Source of the DNA: Rhodeus uyekii
Lineage: Eukaryota; Chordata; Actinopteri; Cypriniformes; Acheilognathidae
Assembly (NCBI GenBank): GCA_037043235.1
Contig: JAWRVZ010000138.1
Location: 456,501-520,500, forward strand
Length of the DNA: 64,000 nucleotides
Reading direction: 5' to 3'
Of the stretch, positions 1-11,659 are shown piece by piece; within the stretch, counting starts at the first letter, position 1; each line of letters starts with the position of its first letter. The notes under the pieces are model-generated. The model had not been told where the DNA came from. It saw nothing but the letters and a program-made list of their open reading frames with translations, and made no database searches. A program made the position numbers and the translations under genes.

Positions 1-1940
1 TGATAGTTCAACAACGTGACAAACAAGATTGCGGTTTTTGTTTGGTTTCTGAAGAAATCCATGTTTTTGAACAAATCAGGTGAATCATTAATTCACCAAG
101 CCATTCATAAAAAAGTAATTTGCTTTCTTCCCTGAATGAGTCAGCCGCTTTGAAGAATCCAGTGACTGGTTCATTCACACTTGCTGCCATCTACTGACGG
201 CTTCAGTTTCACATCTAAATCAAGGCCTTTTTTTTTTTTAAACAATTCATATTTCTATACTCAGAGTTTTATATTTAAAACATTAATCTCTTAACATTAT
301 TAAAGCAATTTTAATTACAATGTAAATGCATAAATACCACATCTAAATGTCCCTTCATGAATGATATTTTGATTGGTAACAGTAGCTAGTTATTCCTTCT
401 CATTAATGATGTATTCAGAGGAAAAACCCATCTGTTTTTATTTTTTATTATGTTTTTTATGAAAGCTGTGTTCATTTTTATTATTTTTATTATACTATTA
501 ATTGTAATTCTATTGCATCATAAGACATTTTTATTGTCTCGTGACAGCCGAAGAAGGTAGAAACCCCAGGATATTAAACACAAAGGCAGCTAAATTCACG
601 ATAAAATTAACACAGTTTGTTTTGTAAATGTGTTTGAATAATTTTCTTTCAGCCATTTTCATCTTTGATTCGACACAATAATTCAAGCGGAATTTCACAA
701 TAAAATAAACTGGATATTAAATAATATGCTGGCTCTTCCCAGCTTTGTAACAGCATTGAAAAGTGAAACTCCAAAAAGCGCATCCATTCATTATAAAAAT
801 TCAAGTGGCCGTACGCACGTTCATGAGAGCGTTGAGTTCCAGTGGAAGGTTGAACTCTGACCCAACGTATGGCGTAGCTCTCCCTCTCCTTCTAATAGTG
901 CAATTCTTCAATTATTCGGCACAATTCTCACCTAAGCTTACGCTACACATACATCGGGTCAGAGGTCACCCTTCTCAACTCCCATGAACACACAAACAGC
1001 CGTTACTGGAAGCCAGTGATTATAGTTTATGACATTATAAATAAGGCTATTTTTCTTATTAAAACCCTTCGCTTTGGAGTCGTATGGATTCGTTTTATGG
1101 TGATGGAGCTGAGAGCAATTAGATCACAGTAACAGTTTAATAAAAGTAATAATACCATTGAAGCCGTGGTTTACAATGATTTTAGAACAGCGAAGGTCAT
1201 TGATTTGAGCAGGGTAATCTTGGGACTTTTTTATTGATTGATAATTTTAACCTTAGCTGATATATTGTGTTGTTAGTTTCTATTTAAACATAACTAGGGC
1301 TGTCACTAACTTATCTTGGTAATAATCAGTCAATTAATTAAGTAATAGTATCTGCTTTTTGTGGTAGTAAAGTGAAAGTACTAAGAAAAGACCAAAGGAC
1401 TACAATGTTACAATACTTAATATATATACATAAAAACAATCATCATATGTTAATTATGTATTATAATAAATACCTGCAGATGGTGCCAGTGGACTGGTTA
1501 TTGTTACACTTTATGGAAGACCAAATATTAGCCAAATTACATTTAATTCAAATGTTTAAATAACCTTTAATATTTGGCCACTTCTTTATAACGCTGTAGC
1601 CACTTATTTCTTGAACAAGAACATGTGGACATTAAAACAGAGCAAGGGTTAAAATCTATAATTTAAAATTGCGATATCACATATTTAGAAAAATACTGAT
1701 ATATCCTCCTGTGCTTATGTAGGTTTATAAATATTTACCTCATAAATATGATGAAATGGTGCACACTGTGTTCCCAAAGGAAGGTTATAAATGACCCAAA
1801 CTCAGAGCACATGCAGAGATGGAGTTTGAGACGCCTCAGGCATATAAATGATAACAGTTGAGCAGCATTTAGAAAACAGCCGCTCTGAGATGCTTCTTGT
1901 TCTATTGATTGTGTTCTCTGTGTATTTAAGCCCTTAGGGT
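1..1940. other. No gene seen; AT-rich intergenic DNA
   Basis: No open frame with splice-consistent or family-recognisable coding sequence was found on either strand. The sequence is AT-rich with short low-complexity runs. The open stretch near 8-190 on the minus strand shows no recognised domain and looks like chance or repeat sequence. Confidence 0.5.
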
Positions 1941-1948
1941 CAGGGTTC

Positions 1949-2338
1949 TGTCACTTGAGTTTGGGTTTCTAGTGTGTTGATTGACAGAGCTCTGACACTG
2001 CCCCTTTGTCGTGTGTTGTGATTGTGTAACCCCACCCATTTTGTTCCCTCATTTCTCTTAATGGATCCCATCTGTCTCTGCTCGATACCTTTCCTCATGT
2101 GTTCCATATTTAATCCCAGTGTGTTTGCTGTCCTGTGTCGCGTCGTTTTCTTCCAAGATCTATGTTGAAATCTTCTGTTGTGTCCTACCGTTCCATCCAG
2201 TTTGTTCGTGTTCTTCGAGTGTCTTGTTATTGTGTTTAGTTAATGTTTTCCCCATTGAGGGCAGTTTTGGTTTATTTGTATGATAATAAATGTCCTTTCC
2301 CCGCATCCCTAAGTCCTCTGTTAATTGTATTGTGACAC
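1949..2338 (+). mobile_element. LTR-like segment (possible solo LTR)
   Basis: The segment starts TGTCAC and ends GTGACA, the inverted 5'-TG...CA-3' form usual for LTR termini, and has an AATAAA signal near 2284. No convincing target-site duplication was found at these exact ends, so the boundaries and the identity are uncertain. Confidence 0.25.
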
Positions 2339-2484
2339 TTAGTTTTCTCAGTTTAGTGTTTGTCATTGTTAATGGTAGCTGTGTAGTGTTTCTAGTTTCT
2401 GTTTTTCTTGTTCGTTCTGCATCACGCATCTGATGGGCTTTTATGCTATATGCAGCCATGACATCCTGGCTAAGAAAGCAAATA

Positions 2485-3193
2485 CCGTATTTCCCGCATC
2501 ATAAGGCGCACCGTATTATAAGAATTGTATTTTCCAGGTCCTTTAAGCTCCCCTGTATGTGTGTGTGTGTGTGTCTAATCACGATCCTAAATCTCCTCAG
2601 CTGTTTGTGCTGCTTTGTCTTTGCAGTTATGAACGTTTCTAGGTTCATGTTGCGTGACGAGTGTGGATCTTCCTTCTTTCCACTAAGAAGTGCCAGTTTC
2701 TGTTGTATTTCGGTTTTCATCTGTCCTTGAATAAAGCTCTTGCGTTTGGAACTTATTCTCCGAGTCCTGCTTCTGCATCGCACTCGTTCCCGTTGGATAA
2801 TACCTTTATACATATTTAATTATTTAATTTAAGTGTACTCAAAACTTCTGTTTGCTGTGTGAAAATAATATCAATTGATAAGCAATATGCTCCAGGAAGT
2901 ACGTAGCGGCGGGGGAGTCAGATTTCAGTTCAATCTCTCAGCAGCAGCAGTAAACCTACTGGAGGCATGGCGGAGGAAAGCGTACGCACTATATGCATTA
3001 CGTAATGTTCTGTGATTGGTTTATCGCTGCCAGCATATGTACTGTACGTATTACGTCCCTGTGTCAGCAGGAAATGGTCCGACAGTCAATTTTATAGATT
3101 TCGAAACTCAATCCACACATAAGGCGCACCGGATTATAAGGCTCACGGACGATTTTAGAGAAAATGTTGCGCCTTATAGTGTGGAAAATACGG
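2485..3193. mobile_element. Palindromic MITE, 'CCGTATTT...GGCGCACC' family
   Basis: Left end CCGTATTTCCCGCATCATAA and right end (reverse complement) CCGTATTTTCCACACTATAA form terminal inverted repeats, each followed by a GGCGCACC motif. TA dinucleotides at 2483-2484 and 3194-3195 fit a TA target duplication of the Tc1/mariner superfamily. No transposase was seen. It abuts the next MITE, sharing the TA between them. Confidence 0.6.
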
Positions 3194-3195
3194 TA

Positions 3196-3582
3196 CAGTA
3201 GTACCTTGAGATACGAGCAGAATCATAACTCAAGTTGCTCATATCTTAAATCATTTTTGATTTGATTACACTGCTCCCAGCTTAATACTAATGAATCACT
3301 CGTTGCCCCCGGTAACCCCCGCTGTAAAACCAAGGTGTCCCTCTAGTGGAGATCATATGCAATTACTCCATAAATGTACATATACACCACAGGAAGACTC
3401 CCGGGAGATGAATGGTGAATGGCGGCGTTGGTTGATCCGAGTGATTGAACAACAGCATCGGCGTCTGTAAGCTGCTTGTATCTCAAACCTTTACTTGTAT
3501 CGAAAAGCAAAAATTTAATCTTAGGTTTGCTCGTATCTCTGAATAGTTGTATGTCAGATGCTCATATCTCAAGGTATTACTA
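3196..3582. mobile_element. Tigger-like MITE, 'ACCT(C)GAGATACGAG' subfamily
   Basis: Starts CAGTAGTACCTTGAGATACG and ends with a sequence whose complement is TAATACCTTGAGATATGAGC. The terminal inverted repeats match those of the elements at 24981-26006 and 33875-34819, and they are flanked by TA. It is non-autonomous. Confidence 0.6.
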
Positions 3583-3609
3583 TATAGTGAATGCATATAT
3601 GTTATACAT

Positions 3610-4721
3610 AAGTGCTTCTCAATTATTTTTTGTCACGCCCCCCCCCAGGAAGAGGTAAACATTTCGTGTGCCCCCCCTCCCCCGTTTTGGAACTTTCGCC
3701 TTATTGTTTCCATGGCGACGTGTCATGCTTGTCACGTGACATACGTGAAGCGTCACAAAAAGCGCTGCATGATAGATGCATCACATTTATTTAGACTTTT
3801 TCTTTTTTATTCAAAGTAGTCATCAACTTGTTGGATCTGTCATCAACTACCTGATATTCAGATTCTCAGATATGTGGAAGTGAATGCGTTTTGTCACTTA
3901 ATTTTTATAATGATCATGTTCGTTGATCTGTAATGCGTGACGGGCGCAGCTGTGTTAGTTTGCGCCGCAGTTCAGAGAATCTGATCTGTCTGATTTACAC
4001 GTCAATTCAGTCACTTCTTCTGAAATACATAAAGTATAAATGTATTGTTTTGCCAGCACTTAAGACTATTTAAATGTTTGAAACCTAAAAGAAACCTTAT
4101 GTGGTTGAAAACACTGAATTGTTGTGATAAATGACCAGCTCTGAGTGCGTCTGTCTTTGGATCAGTGCCAGATATCGCGTGAAAACACGTGTGAATTTAG
4201 CTGTTGATCACGTGACTCATATGAACACTGGTGTGATCGCACACGTCAAAGGATGAGAGGATGGTTATCTGAACTTCATATATGCAATTCTCTTTTACAC
4301 TTTCCTATGTTTCTTGTTGAACTTAATTCTGTAATTTCATCCCTTGAGCTAATTAATAGTAAAAGAAGTTTAAAAAAAATGCACTATGGCAAAGTATTTA
4401 AAATATGATTTAACCATTTTATTGTACTTTCCTTTTTCTCTGTAAATGTAATGTATGCAAACCTATTTTTATTTTTTGCTGTTTTTTGTAGTTGTTGCTG
4501 TTGTGTTCCCTAGTATGTAGTTACGATAGTTTAACATGTAAGGTACAATTTATATTTTGCTCCCTTTTGTATTGTAATTATGTGAGATTATGCAATAAAA
4601 AAAGAACTTCATATATGCTGCTCTTCTTCGGTGTAAGAAAACCTACTCCCTGACAAAAAAAGCATGTTCCCCTGGGTCACGCGCCCCCCCCCTGGCATCG
4701 CCCACTATTTGAGAACCACTG
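3610..4721. mobile_element. hAT-type DNA transposon, non-autonomous (family H1, copy 1)
   Basis: Imperfect terminal inverted repeats of the CAGTG(C/G)TTCTCAA type bound about 1.1 kb, with poly-C stretches just inside both ends. Flanking octamers ttatacat (3602-3609) and ctatacat (4722-4729) match at 7 of 8 positions, as expected of the 8-bp target duplication of hAT elements. A reverse-orientation relative lies at 59510-60153 and an internal fragment at about 9995-10360. No transposase frame is present. Confidence 0.65.
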
Positions 4722-5233
4722 CTATACATAATGTGCGAAAAAGTTACAATGTAGGCATTACATTCCAAGCCAAAAACAACTGATTACTTACCATCTTAAG
4801 GTTAAAAATCACTAAATTAAAAATGATAACAAGTAAAAACAATATATTTTTAAAAACATGACCATGAAAACTGGTCTGGCCTGTTCCTACATAAAACTAT
4901 TGAATGACTGCAGAGGACTTGGAAAACATATCTTTGCTCAGATATTCTGCCAAGAATCTGGTGTTGTTTTTCACGAAAGAAATAAAATAACAACGTGTTG
5001 AAATAGCATAATGATGCCAGCTTGGATGCGTAACAGCTCAAACTATTAAACCATACTGTTCTCCACACCACGGTTCAGCGTGCATTTCCACTGTGGTTCA
5101 TTTTAAATCTGAACACATGTTAAGATAATGTATGCTTCTGTCGATAGAACATTCTGACCTCAACATGCTCGTCTTGGTGAATATCCTAGCAAACAAAATC
5201 ATTTATGTATGTGTGTTTATATATAGCTCAAAC

Positions 5234-8200
5234 CTGGCAGTGGAAAACTGGGTCGGGAAGGGGAATTCTGGGATAGCTGTCTCCTCAGACGTTTCCTCAC
5301 GTTGCGGAGTCTTTCTTCTAGATACCCGGTTGCAGGGTGACGATAGCGACAAGGTGTATACCATACCTCCTGCAACAAAACATGTACAGAAATCCCCGTC
5401 ATAAGAAAGTGGGTGCTGATTCTCTTGATCAGCCCTTGATTATCTTTCAATCAGAATGCATCAGCACAACTTACATATCCGTGTCCCTCATTGCTTCTCA
5501 GACAAGGAAACTGGGTAGTTATTGCTAAAGCCATCTCCTTTTTGATCTCAGCTGTTGGACTACACAAAGAAATGAATCGTTCATATAGGCCATGTGCACT
5601 CGCCAAGTGGTTTAATACTTCTACTCACTTTTCCCCAAATCTTTCCATTAAATGAGAAACCAACCACCGCACCATCTGACATCGGTCCTTGAGGCTTAGG
5701 TGCCTGTCTCGGTCTAAAGATGTAATCAATGCTGATCCTCCAGAATTTCTCAATATCTCTCGTATATCCTGGAAAAGAAGAATGTTCAGTTTGTTCATAA
5801 ACAAAATAACTACGTAAAATCCAATTTCAAGTGTATCAAAAGATGCGCCATTACAAAGGTTGAGTTGCTTGTTCTCGTTTGGCAGCTTTCCACGGTCTGA
5901 GTTGGGGTTGACAAGTCATTCCTCATAGGCGATTGATTTGGACATGATTGATTGTTGACAGGGCAGTGGCCCAGAGACTGTTAAAAAGAAAACAGTAGTA
6001 GGTAATATCAGATGTTATCAACAGTGCAATGAGTATTATGTGTAGCTATAATGAAGGTTCTTCAGCGCCGCTGTGCAGAGCTGACCTCAACCTTTCCAAA
6101 TCTCACACGTGTATTTCCCTACTCTAGGCCGTCACTGAACTGTGCTTTTGTCCATCTGTGATGTGAAGCTGCCCGACCTCGGGCCGAATCAATCACAGGA
6201 CGTTCTGCTATTTGAGCGCGGTGTTGTATTGCGTGTAAACAACAAACAAGGAAAACTTGTTCTGTTGCAGAGATTCAGTCTCCTGAAGGTTTTATCCAAT
6301 GATCTCATAAATGCACAGCTGTCCTCCACACACACAAATTTCCAGCAAACGGCGCTGTGAGAAGGGGTTTAACAGAACAGTTGTGCAGGGCTGGATTTCA
6401 GCAAAGAAACTTTGCACAGTTTATATCAAATTGTACATTCAAATTGTTCAATTTGCCATGAGTTAAATAAATGACCACCAGGGTCAACAGATGTGCTTCG
6501 TTTAGCTCCATATTTCACTAGCTCTTCACATTTGGCTGGTTTTCATGGAAACGTGTGGAGGGGTCATAAGGGGTCAGTGACCAATATGGCGTATGGTGTG
6601 GCGTTTGGGGCAACAAAAAATAAATTTGTAAACACAAACCAAACAAACAAGATACAATGTGATCTGATGTGAAAACAACGTGACAGACACCAAGTGCCTC
6701 CAAAACAACAACTGAGAGCACAGCATCATCTGGTGCCTGTGACATTTTTTAAATTAGAAGTAGAACTGCAGTCTTTTAAAACATAAAGCTCTGTTTAATC
6801 TCAAAATCACACGGTTAACTTTTTAACAACAAATGAGTGTTTTTAACAACAAAACTCTAGTGTACGATGGTCTTGAATAAGGCATTGGTGGTTTATTGTG
6901 GCCACGGGAGTCAGGAATGGGAAAAATGTAATTTCCAGTAGAAGCAGCAGTTCCCAGGGGAAGGAACCGTAACAGGCATCACATTTATGCTGCATCTTGA
7001 CACATGGCACTGCTGCGTTTCTAAGTACTTGACAGGACTGACGGTTTATTGAACTTATCAACAAAACCATAATCAAATCTTTTTAAAATGTAACTACTGT
7101 ATTTTCCCGCATATAACCCACAGACACAGATAATCTGCACCCGCATACAGCCCGCGGGGTTTGTGTAAAAAATCGTTGGTATAACCCGCACCCTTATATA
7201 ACCCGCACCCTTATATAAGCCGCACCCATAGATTGATGAACTTTTTTGTGTAAGTTCACATTTCGAATGTTGCTCGCATGACGTCAATTATCATAACTGT
7301 TCAGCTCGGTACACAGTGCTTGTGTGTGAAATTCACACAATAAGAAAAGAAACAAGTCAGAATCAGAAGAAAAGAAAGAGCAGTGTCTCCCGCTGTGCAG
7401 CAGCTCGTCCCTTAAGAAGCGATTCTACAGGTGTTGATCATCGGATGAGAGGAGAAGAGCCCGCCCTCATGCAGCACAGCCAATCACGTCTTCCTGCATG
7501 ATTGACAGGTCAGACCTTTCTTTCCCATTCTGACATTCAGTTTGGAGTTCAGGAGATTGTCTTGACCAGGAATAACCCCTGAATGCATTGAAGCAGCTGC
7601 CATATGACTGGTTGATTAGATAATTACATTAATGAGAAATTGAACAGGTGTTCCTAATAATCCTTTGTTGAGTGCATAGTCGTTGTGATTCATTGCTCTT
7701 GTTTCCATATGTCAGTCGCTATTTCCAGCTTATCGAGGACATTGGTTTGGTCGGGAAGTAACATTTCTTATTTTGAAAGTCAAAGTTGTGTAATCTGGGA
7801 TTAACTATCGTAGCAGACAAAAGTATTGTGTCGTCTGAACCAGGCTTTAGTGTTGTTGATCTATTCATGATGACTGTGCTGGAATATGTAGATTGTCTGT
7901 TGTGGATGATACTGGTTGATATGCGGCTCCTATATGACTATAAGTAACTGAATGTTCTGTTACAGCCATTTTTACAACAAATGATAATGAAGTGTTAAAT
8001 GGCATCAAACTTGAACGTGCAAAAAGTTGTTTTGCTTCCCCTGAAACGGACTGATTGCACTTGAATGTTATCAAAAAAGCAATCACTGTTCATTGAGTGT
8101 AAACTTACTCCCAGAAGTTCTGAATGGTATTTCTTGAATTTGACCCTGAATCCAATCCTTGGAATTAGAGCCGCAATGCTGGCGTCGTCCAGCAGCATAA

Positions 8201-8372
8201 AGCTTTCCTCATCCACTCCTTCCTCTGTGTTAACATGAACAAGAAAAAGCAGCATTACACAAGTCATAACTTTTATTTATCATTAAAGTAAATAATCAAG
8301 CTAACCTTGAAATCGTTCAATTAAATGGCAGAGATTCCACTGCTCCAACCTTTCCTTTACAAATGAATCCAT
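5234..8372 (-). CDS. SAM-domain protein of the SAMD3-like fish family (5' six exons; 3' end not seen)
   Basis: Six coding exons on the minus strand join in phase: 8372-8306, 8224-8109, 5977-5855, 5768-5629, 5559-5475 and 5369-5234. The start is the ATG at 8372, just after an acceptor-like TTTTAG. Exons 1-2 encode a sterile alpha motif, with MDSFVKERLEQWNLCHLIERF followed by LLDDASIAALIP and GFRVKFKK, typically a protein-protein interaction module. Exon 3 is a Ser/Thr/Asn/Gln-rich linker. Exons 4-6 carry the segment that follows SAM in SAMD3-like proteins: REIL, LVSHLMERFGEN, MALAITTQFPCL, then WYTP and HPATGYLEERLRNVRKRLRR. Introns have GT-AG ends. The last readable exon ends in phase 1 with a donor (CCAG/GTTTGAG), so further exons are expected, but none was recognised in 1-5230. 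The gene is either interrupted or continues past the window. Cellular role unknown; the family assignment is from memory. Confidence 0.62.
7098..7510. repeat. Repeat fragment also present inside the 8.6-9.8 kb MITE
   Basis: This stretch, with TATTTTCCCGCATATAACCC, repeated 'ccgcacccttatata' units and the motif catgacgtcaattat, recurs in the same orientation at about 8738-9120. It lies in intron 2 of the SAM-domain gene. Confidence 0.55.
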
Positions 8373-8644
8373 TTCTCTAAAACACAAGAACACACATTTA
8401 GTGCAAGACATTATAAAACTGACGAAGAAAATGGCAATAATTAGATGCGATTCCATTGCTCTTGTAACACATTCATTTAATACAGTTACATGCATGACTT
8501 GCACAAATTGTAGTGGCACCAACGCAAACAAATAGCAGAATATTAATGAGTATGAAAGCATTTATATAGTGGTTTTATATAAGTGAGAGGCACTATACAA
8601 ACTGTTGTAAATCCTACACCGTTCACCTGACTTGGATGTAAATA

Positions 8645-9817
8645 CAGTGGGGTTCGGTTATGTCGACGGCCTCGGGGGTTGCAAAAAAGCATCGAGATAA
8701 CCGTTTCGCGAGATAACCCATATATTAACATATTTACCCACATATAACCCGCAGACGCAGATAATCCATACACTCATATAGCCACGGGTTTTGGGTTTTG
8801 TGTAAAAAAAATCGTTGGCATAACCCGCACCCATAGATTGATGAAATTTTTTGTGTAAGTTCACATTTCGAATTTCAAATGTTGTTCGCATGACGTCAAT
8901 TATCCATAACTGTTCAGCTCAGTACACAGTGCTTGTGCGCGAAATTCACACAATAAAAACACAAACACAAGTCAGAATAAGAAAAAGATAAAGCAGTCTC
9001 TCCCGCTCTCCTCTCTGTGCTTTGCAGGGGCTTGTCCCTTTAAGAAAAGCATTGATGAGATGAGAAGAGCCCGCCCTCATGGCAGCACAGCCAATCACGT
9101 CTTTATTGCATGATTGACAGGTCAGAAAGCCTATCAGAGTGATAGTGGAAGCGCAGCCAGCTGTCAGAGCACCAAAGACAACAACCATCGCAAGAACGAA
9201 AAATGAAAATGTATTGATGTACATGATGCGAGTTATTAAATGAGAATGTACATGCTCGTGTTTTTGGTGTCTTTTTACACAACAGTGTTGCTGCGATTTG
9301 TTTGATGAAGCGATCGGCATTCATCTAAAAAACTGTATATGATTGCTAACAACAAAAGGTATATGCAAAACCATCAACAATAGAAACCTCTAAAAATGAC
9401 TCTTGGTACAAACCTTTAATTATATTCTCCAACAATGCAAACACAAAGATTGCTCACAAAATCACAAAAAGCGTGCGGATGCTACAGTGTGTTTTCCCTC
9501 AGACGAGATCAACGACAGGGAGTGAACCATGAGTGGATAATCCACGTGCAAGGCAAACTCAGCGCATGCGCAGTGAAATAGGTACGGAAATTAGTCACGA
9601 AATAATCATGTGAAGTGCCGAATTTGTCGCTTTTTTGTGCTCGAGATAATAGATTTCGGCAACATAAAAGAATCGCCATAACCCACAAGAAAATACTGAG
9701 ACAAATAGGGAGTTTGGCGGTTCCACTTCAAAAACGTCGACATAATAGTATTGCCGAGTTAACCGTGACTCGAGATAAGTGAACTGTGATAAGTGAAGTG
9801 AACTGATAAGTGCACTG
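8645..9817. mobile_element. Tigger-like MITE, 'CTTATCTCGAG' subfamily (family B, longest copy)
   Basis: Begins CAGTGGGGTTCGGTTATGTC and ends ...AAGTGCACTG, flanked by TA on both sides. The right arm contains GGCGGTTCCACTTCAAAAAC and GACTCGAGATAAGTG, which recur at 43671-43950, 48937-49281, 58010-58613 and about 60965-61072. A second repeat (the 7.1-kb type) is nested inside. No intact transposase. Confidence 0.62.
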
Positions 9818-9994
9818 TACCCTCAAATTAAAGCTAAAAGTTGGCAGTTAAACCACATCTTATTAATTTCATTTCACATCCATTGTGGTGGTGTAGAGCC
9901 AAAAAGATTATAATTGTGTCGATGTCCCAATATTTATGGACCTGACTGTATGTGTGTGTGTAAATATATATATATATTAGTTTGCACAGCAATT

Positions 9995-10360
9995 TAGAGA
10001 ATCTTATCTCGTTTACAACATGTAAATTCAGTTACTTCTCCTGAAATACATGACAGTAAGTGTGCGGTGAAGTGGTAGAAGAATAGAGTGAACCAATAGT
10101 TGTATAGCTACTAATGCAATAGGCTATGCATCTGATATGAATAAATCAACTCTCAGTTTATAACTGAACGCTTTTATAGACATCAGTGTGTATTTTTCAA
10201 ACTATAAATGTATTGTTTGCCAGTACTGTACTTATGAGTATTTAAATGTCTGAAATCTATCTAAATGACAAACACTGTGCGAGTTTAGCGGCAGATAACG
10301 CGCGAAAACAAATTTGAATTTAGCGGTTGATCATGTGACGCACTGAACGTTCCAATCACG
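9995..10360. mobile_element. Fragment of hAT family H1 (internal part)
   Basis: Shares the stretch around 'gaatctta/gatctg...gtaaattcagttacttctcctgaaatacat' and the later 'gataacgcgcgaaaac...gttgatca.gtgac' with the element at 3610-4721, in the same orientation. Termini are missing. Confidence 0.5.
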
Positions 10361-10520
10361 CCTCAGAGGATCAAAGATATAGAATTTAATCATTGTACAG
10401 TGTATGGACTATAAGTTCTGGCCTAGTTTTAGGTTAAATGTTGCTATTACCGCCTTGGACCAGGTTAGGTTGTGTTTGCATATATTCATTAAATAGATAT
10501 AATTCTGTATTTCTTATATA

Positions 10521-11650
10521 CAGTAATACCTCGGTTTACGAGCGACTTGGTATACGAGCAAATCGGTGTACGAGCACGGAGGGTTGTATCGGTATACGAG
10601 CATTGTATCGGTGTACGAGAAAAAAATTCCCTCACCCATGCGCAGTTTTGCATCAAAAAGATCCCTTTATCACCCCTTAACTCGTTCATTCTCTCAGTGT
10701 CTCTCAGTTTGGGTGCATCATTCACCACAGTGATACTTTTATAAGTTGTTGTGAATATGATTACATGTGAATATGATGAAACTTTATTAATGGAGCATGT
10801 TACCAACACCACACATTGCATACTAATGAGACTCACGTGTGTTCACAGTCCAACGCACCCAATGACGTTCTTAAAGGGCCATACACTTTTAGAGAACAGC
10901 ATCCTATAACAGTTATAACTCTGTACAGATCATATACATAAGTGATGTCGTTGCATCACTTATTGTTGCATCACTCGTGTTGTTGCATTAATTGTGATCG
11001 CTATTCTTCATGTTGTAATATTGTTACAAATGTTGAAGGAACTAGTTAATCTGATGTGTTCAATAAGTTTTAAGTTAACAGTCTTGTCACTTTAAGAGGG
11101 CGGGGTTTCAGTCGGCGCTAGAGAGAGTAGAGTTCTGAGGGATTTGAGAGAGAGAGCTCGTAAGCAGAGATAGTTTTGATTCTTCTGTTATGTACGGCGT
11201 GGGTTGAGGCCAGAACCGCAATCCGATAGTTCTCAATAAAATCTCTGAATGAGAAGGAACCTGTCTGGTTATTAAAAGAAGCAACGCTACAATGTAGTGA
11301 AATATATAAGCAGTAACCCCACCCTCCCCTCTCCTCTCGTCTCTCGTCTCGATCATGCCAGCAGTGAAGAGGTAAAGTGCGTGTTACAGTAAATAGTTAA
11401 TAATGACAGTTAAACTCTAAAAATACTTAATTAGTATTTATACGAGATCTTAATGGTTATAATTTTAAATGTAATTAATAGGTTAAAACCTATTTTAAAA
11501 AAAAATTAAAAATGGGCATTTATGGTCGTGTGGAACGAATCAAGTGATTTTTAGTGCGTTCTTATGGGAGAAATTGTTTTGGTGTACGAGCATTTTAGTT
11601 TACGAGCTCGCTCTTGGAACGAATTAAACTCGTAAACCGAGGTATTACTG
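10521..11650. mobile_element. Tigger-like MITE, 'ACCTCGGTTTACGAG' subfamily (family A), carrying a solo LTR
   Basis: Starts CAGTAATACCTCGGTTTACG and ends in its inverse, flanked by TA at 10519-10520 and 11651-11652. Sub-terminal 'cgtgtggaacgaatcaagtg' and 'gagtttaattcgttccaag' motifs are shared with 23426-24961 and 39455-41852. A 278-bp LTR (11014-11291) is inserted in it. Confidence 0.68.
11014..11291 (+). mobile_element. Solo LTR with 4-bp target duplication
   Basis: Begins TGTAATATTG and ends AACGCTACA (inverted TGTA/TACA termini), with AATAAA near 11235. The flanking tetranucleotides at 11010-11013 and 11292-11295 are both ATGT. The paralogous MITE near 24560 shows an uninterrupted site (gttcacgtagtgaaatatat), so the insertion is resolved. 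Superfamily is not certain. Confidence 0.7.
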
Positions 11651-11659
11651 TATTTCCCT

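Noticed and set aside
4850..5071. Candidate next exon of the SAMD3-like gene
   Set aside because: The minus-strand frame has no similarity to the expected continuation and lacks a convincing acceptor in the right phase.
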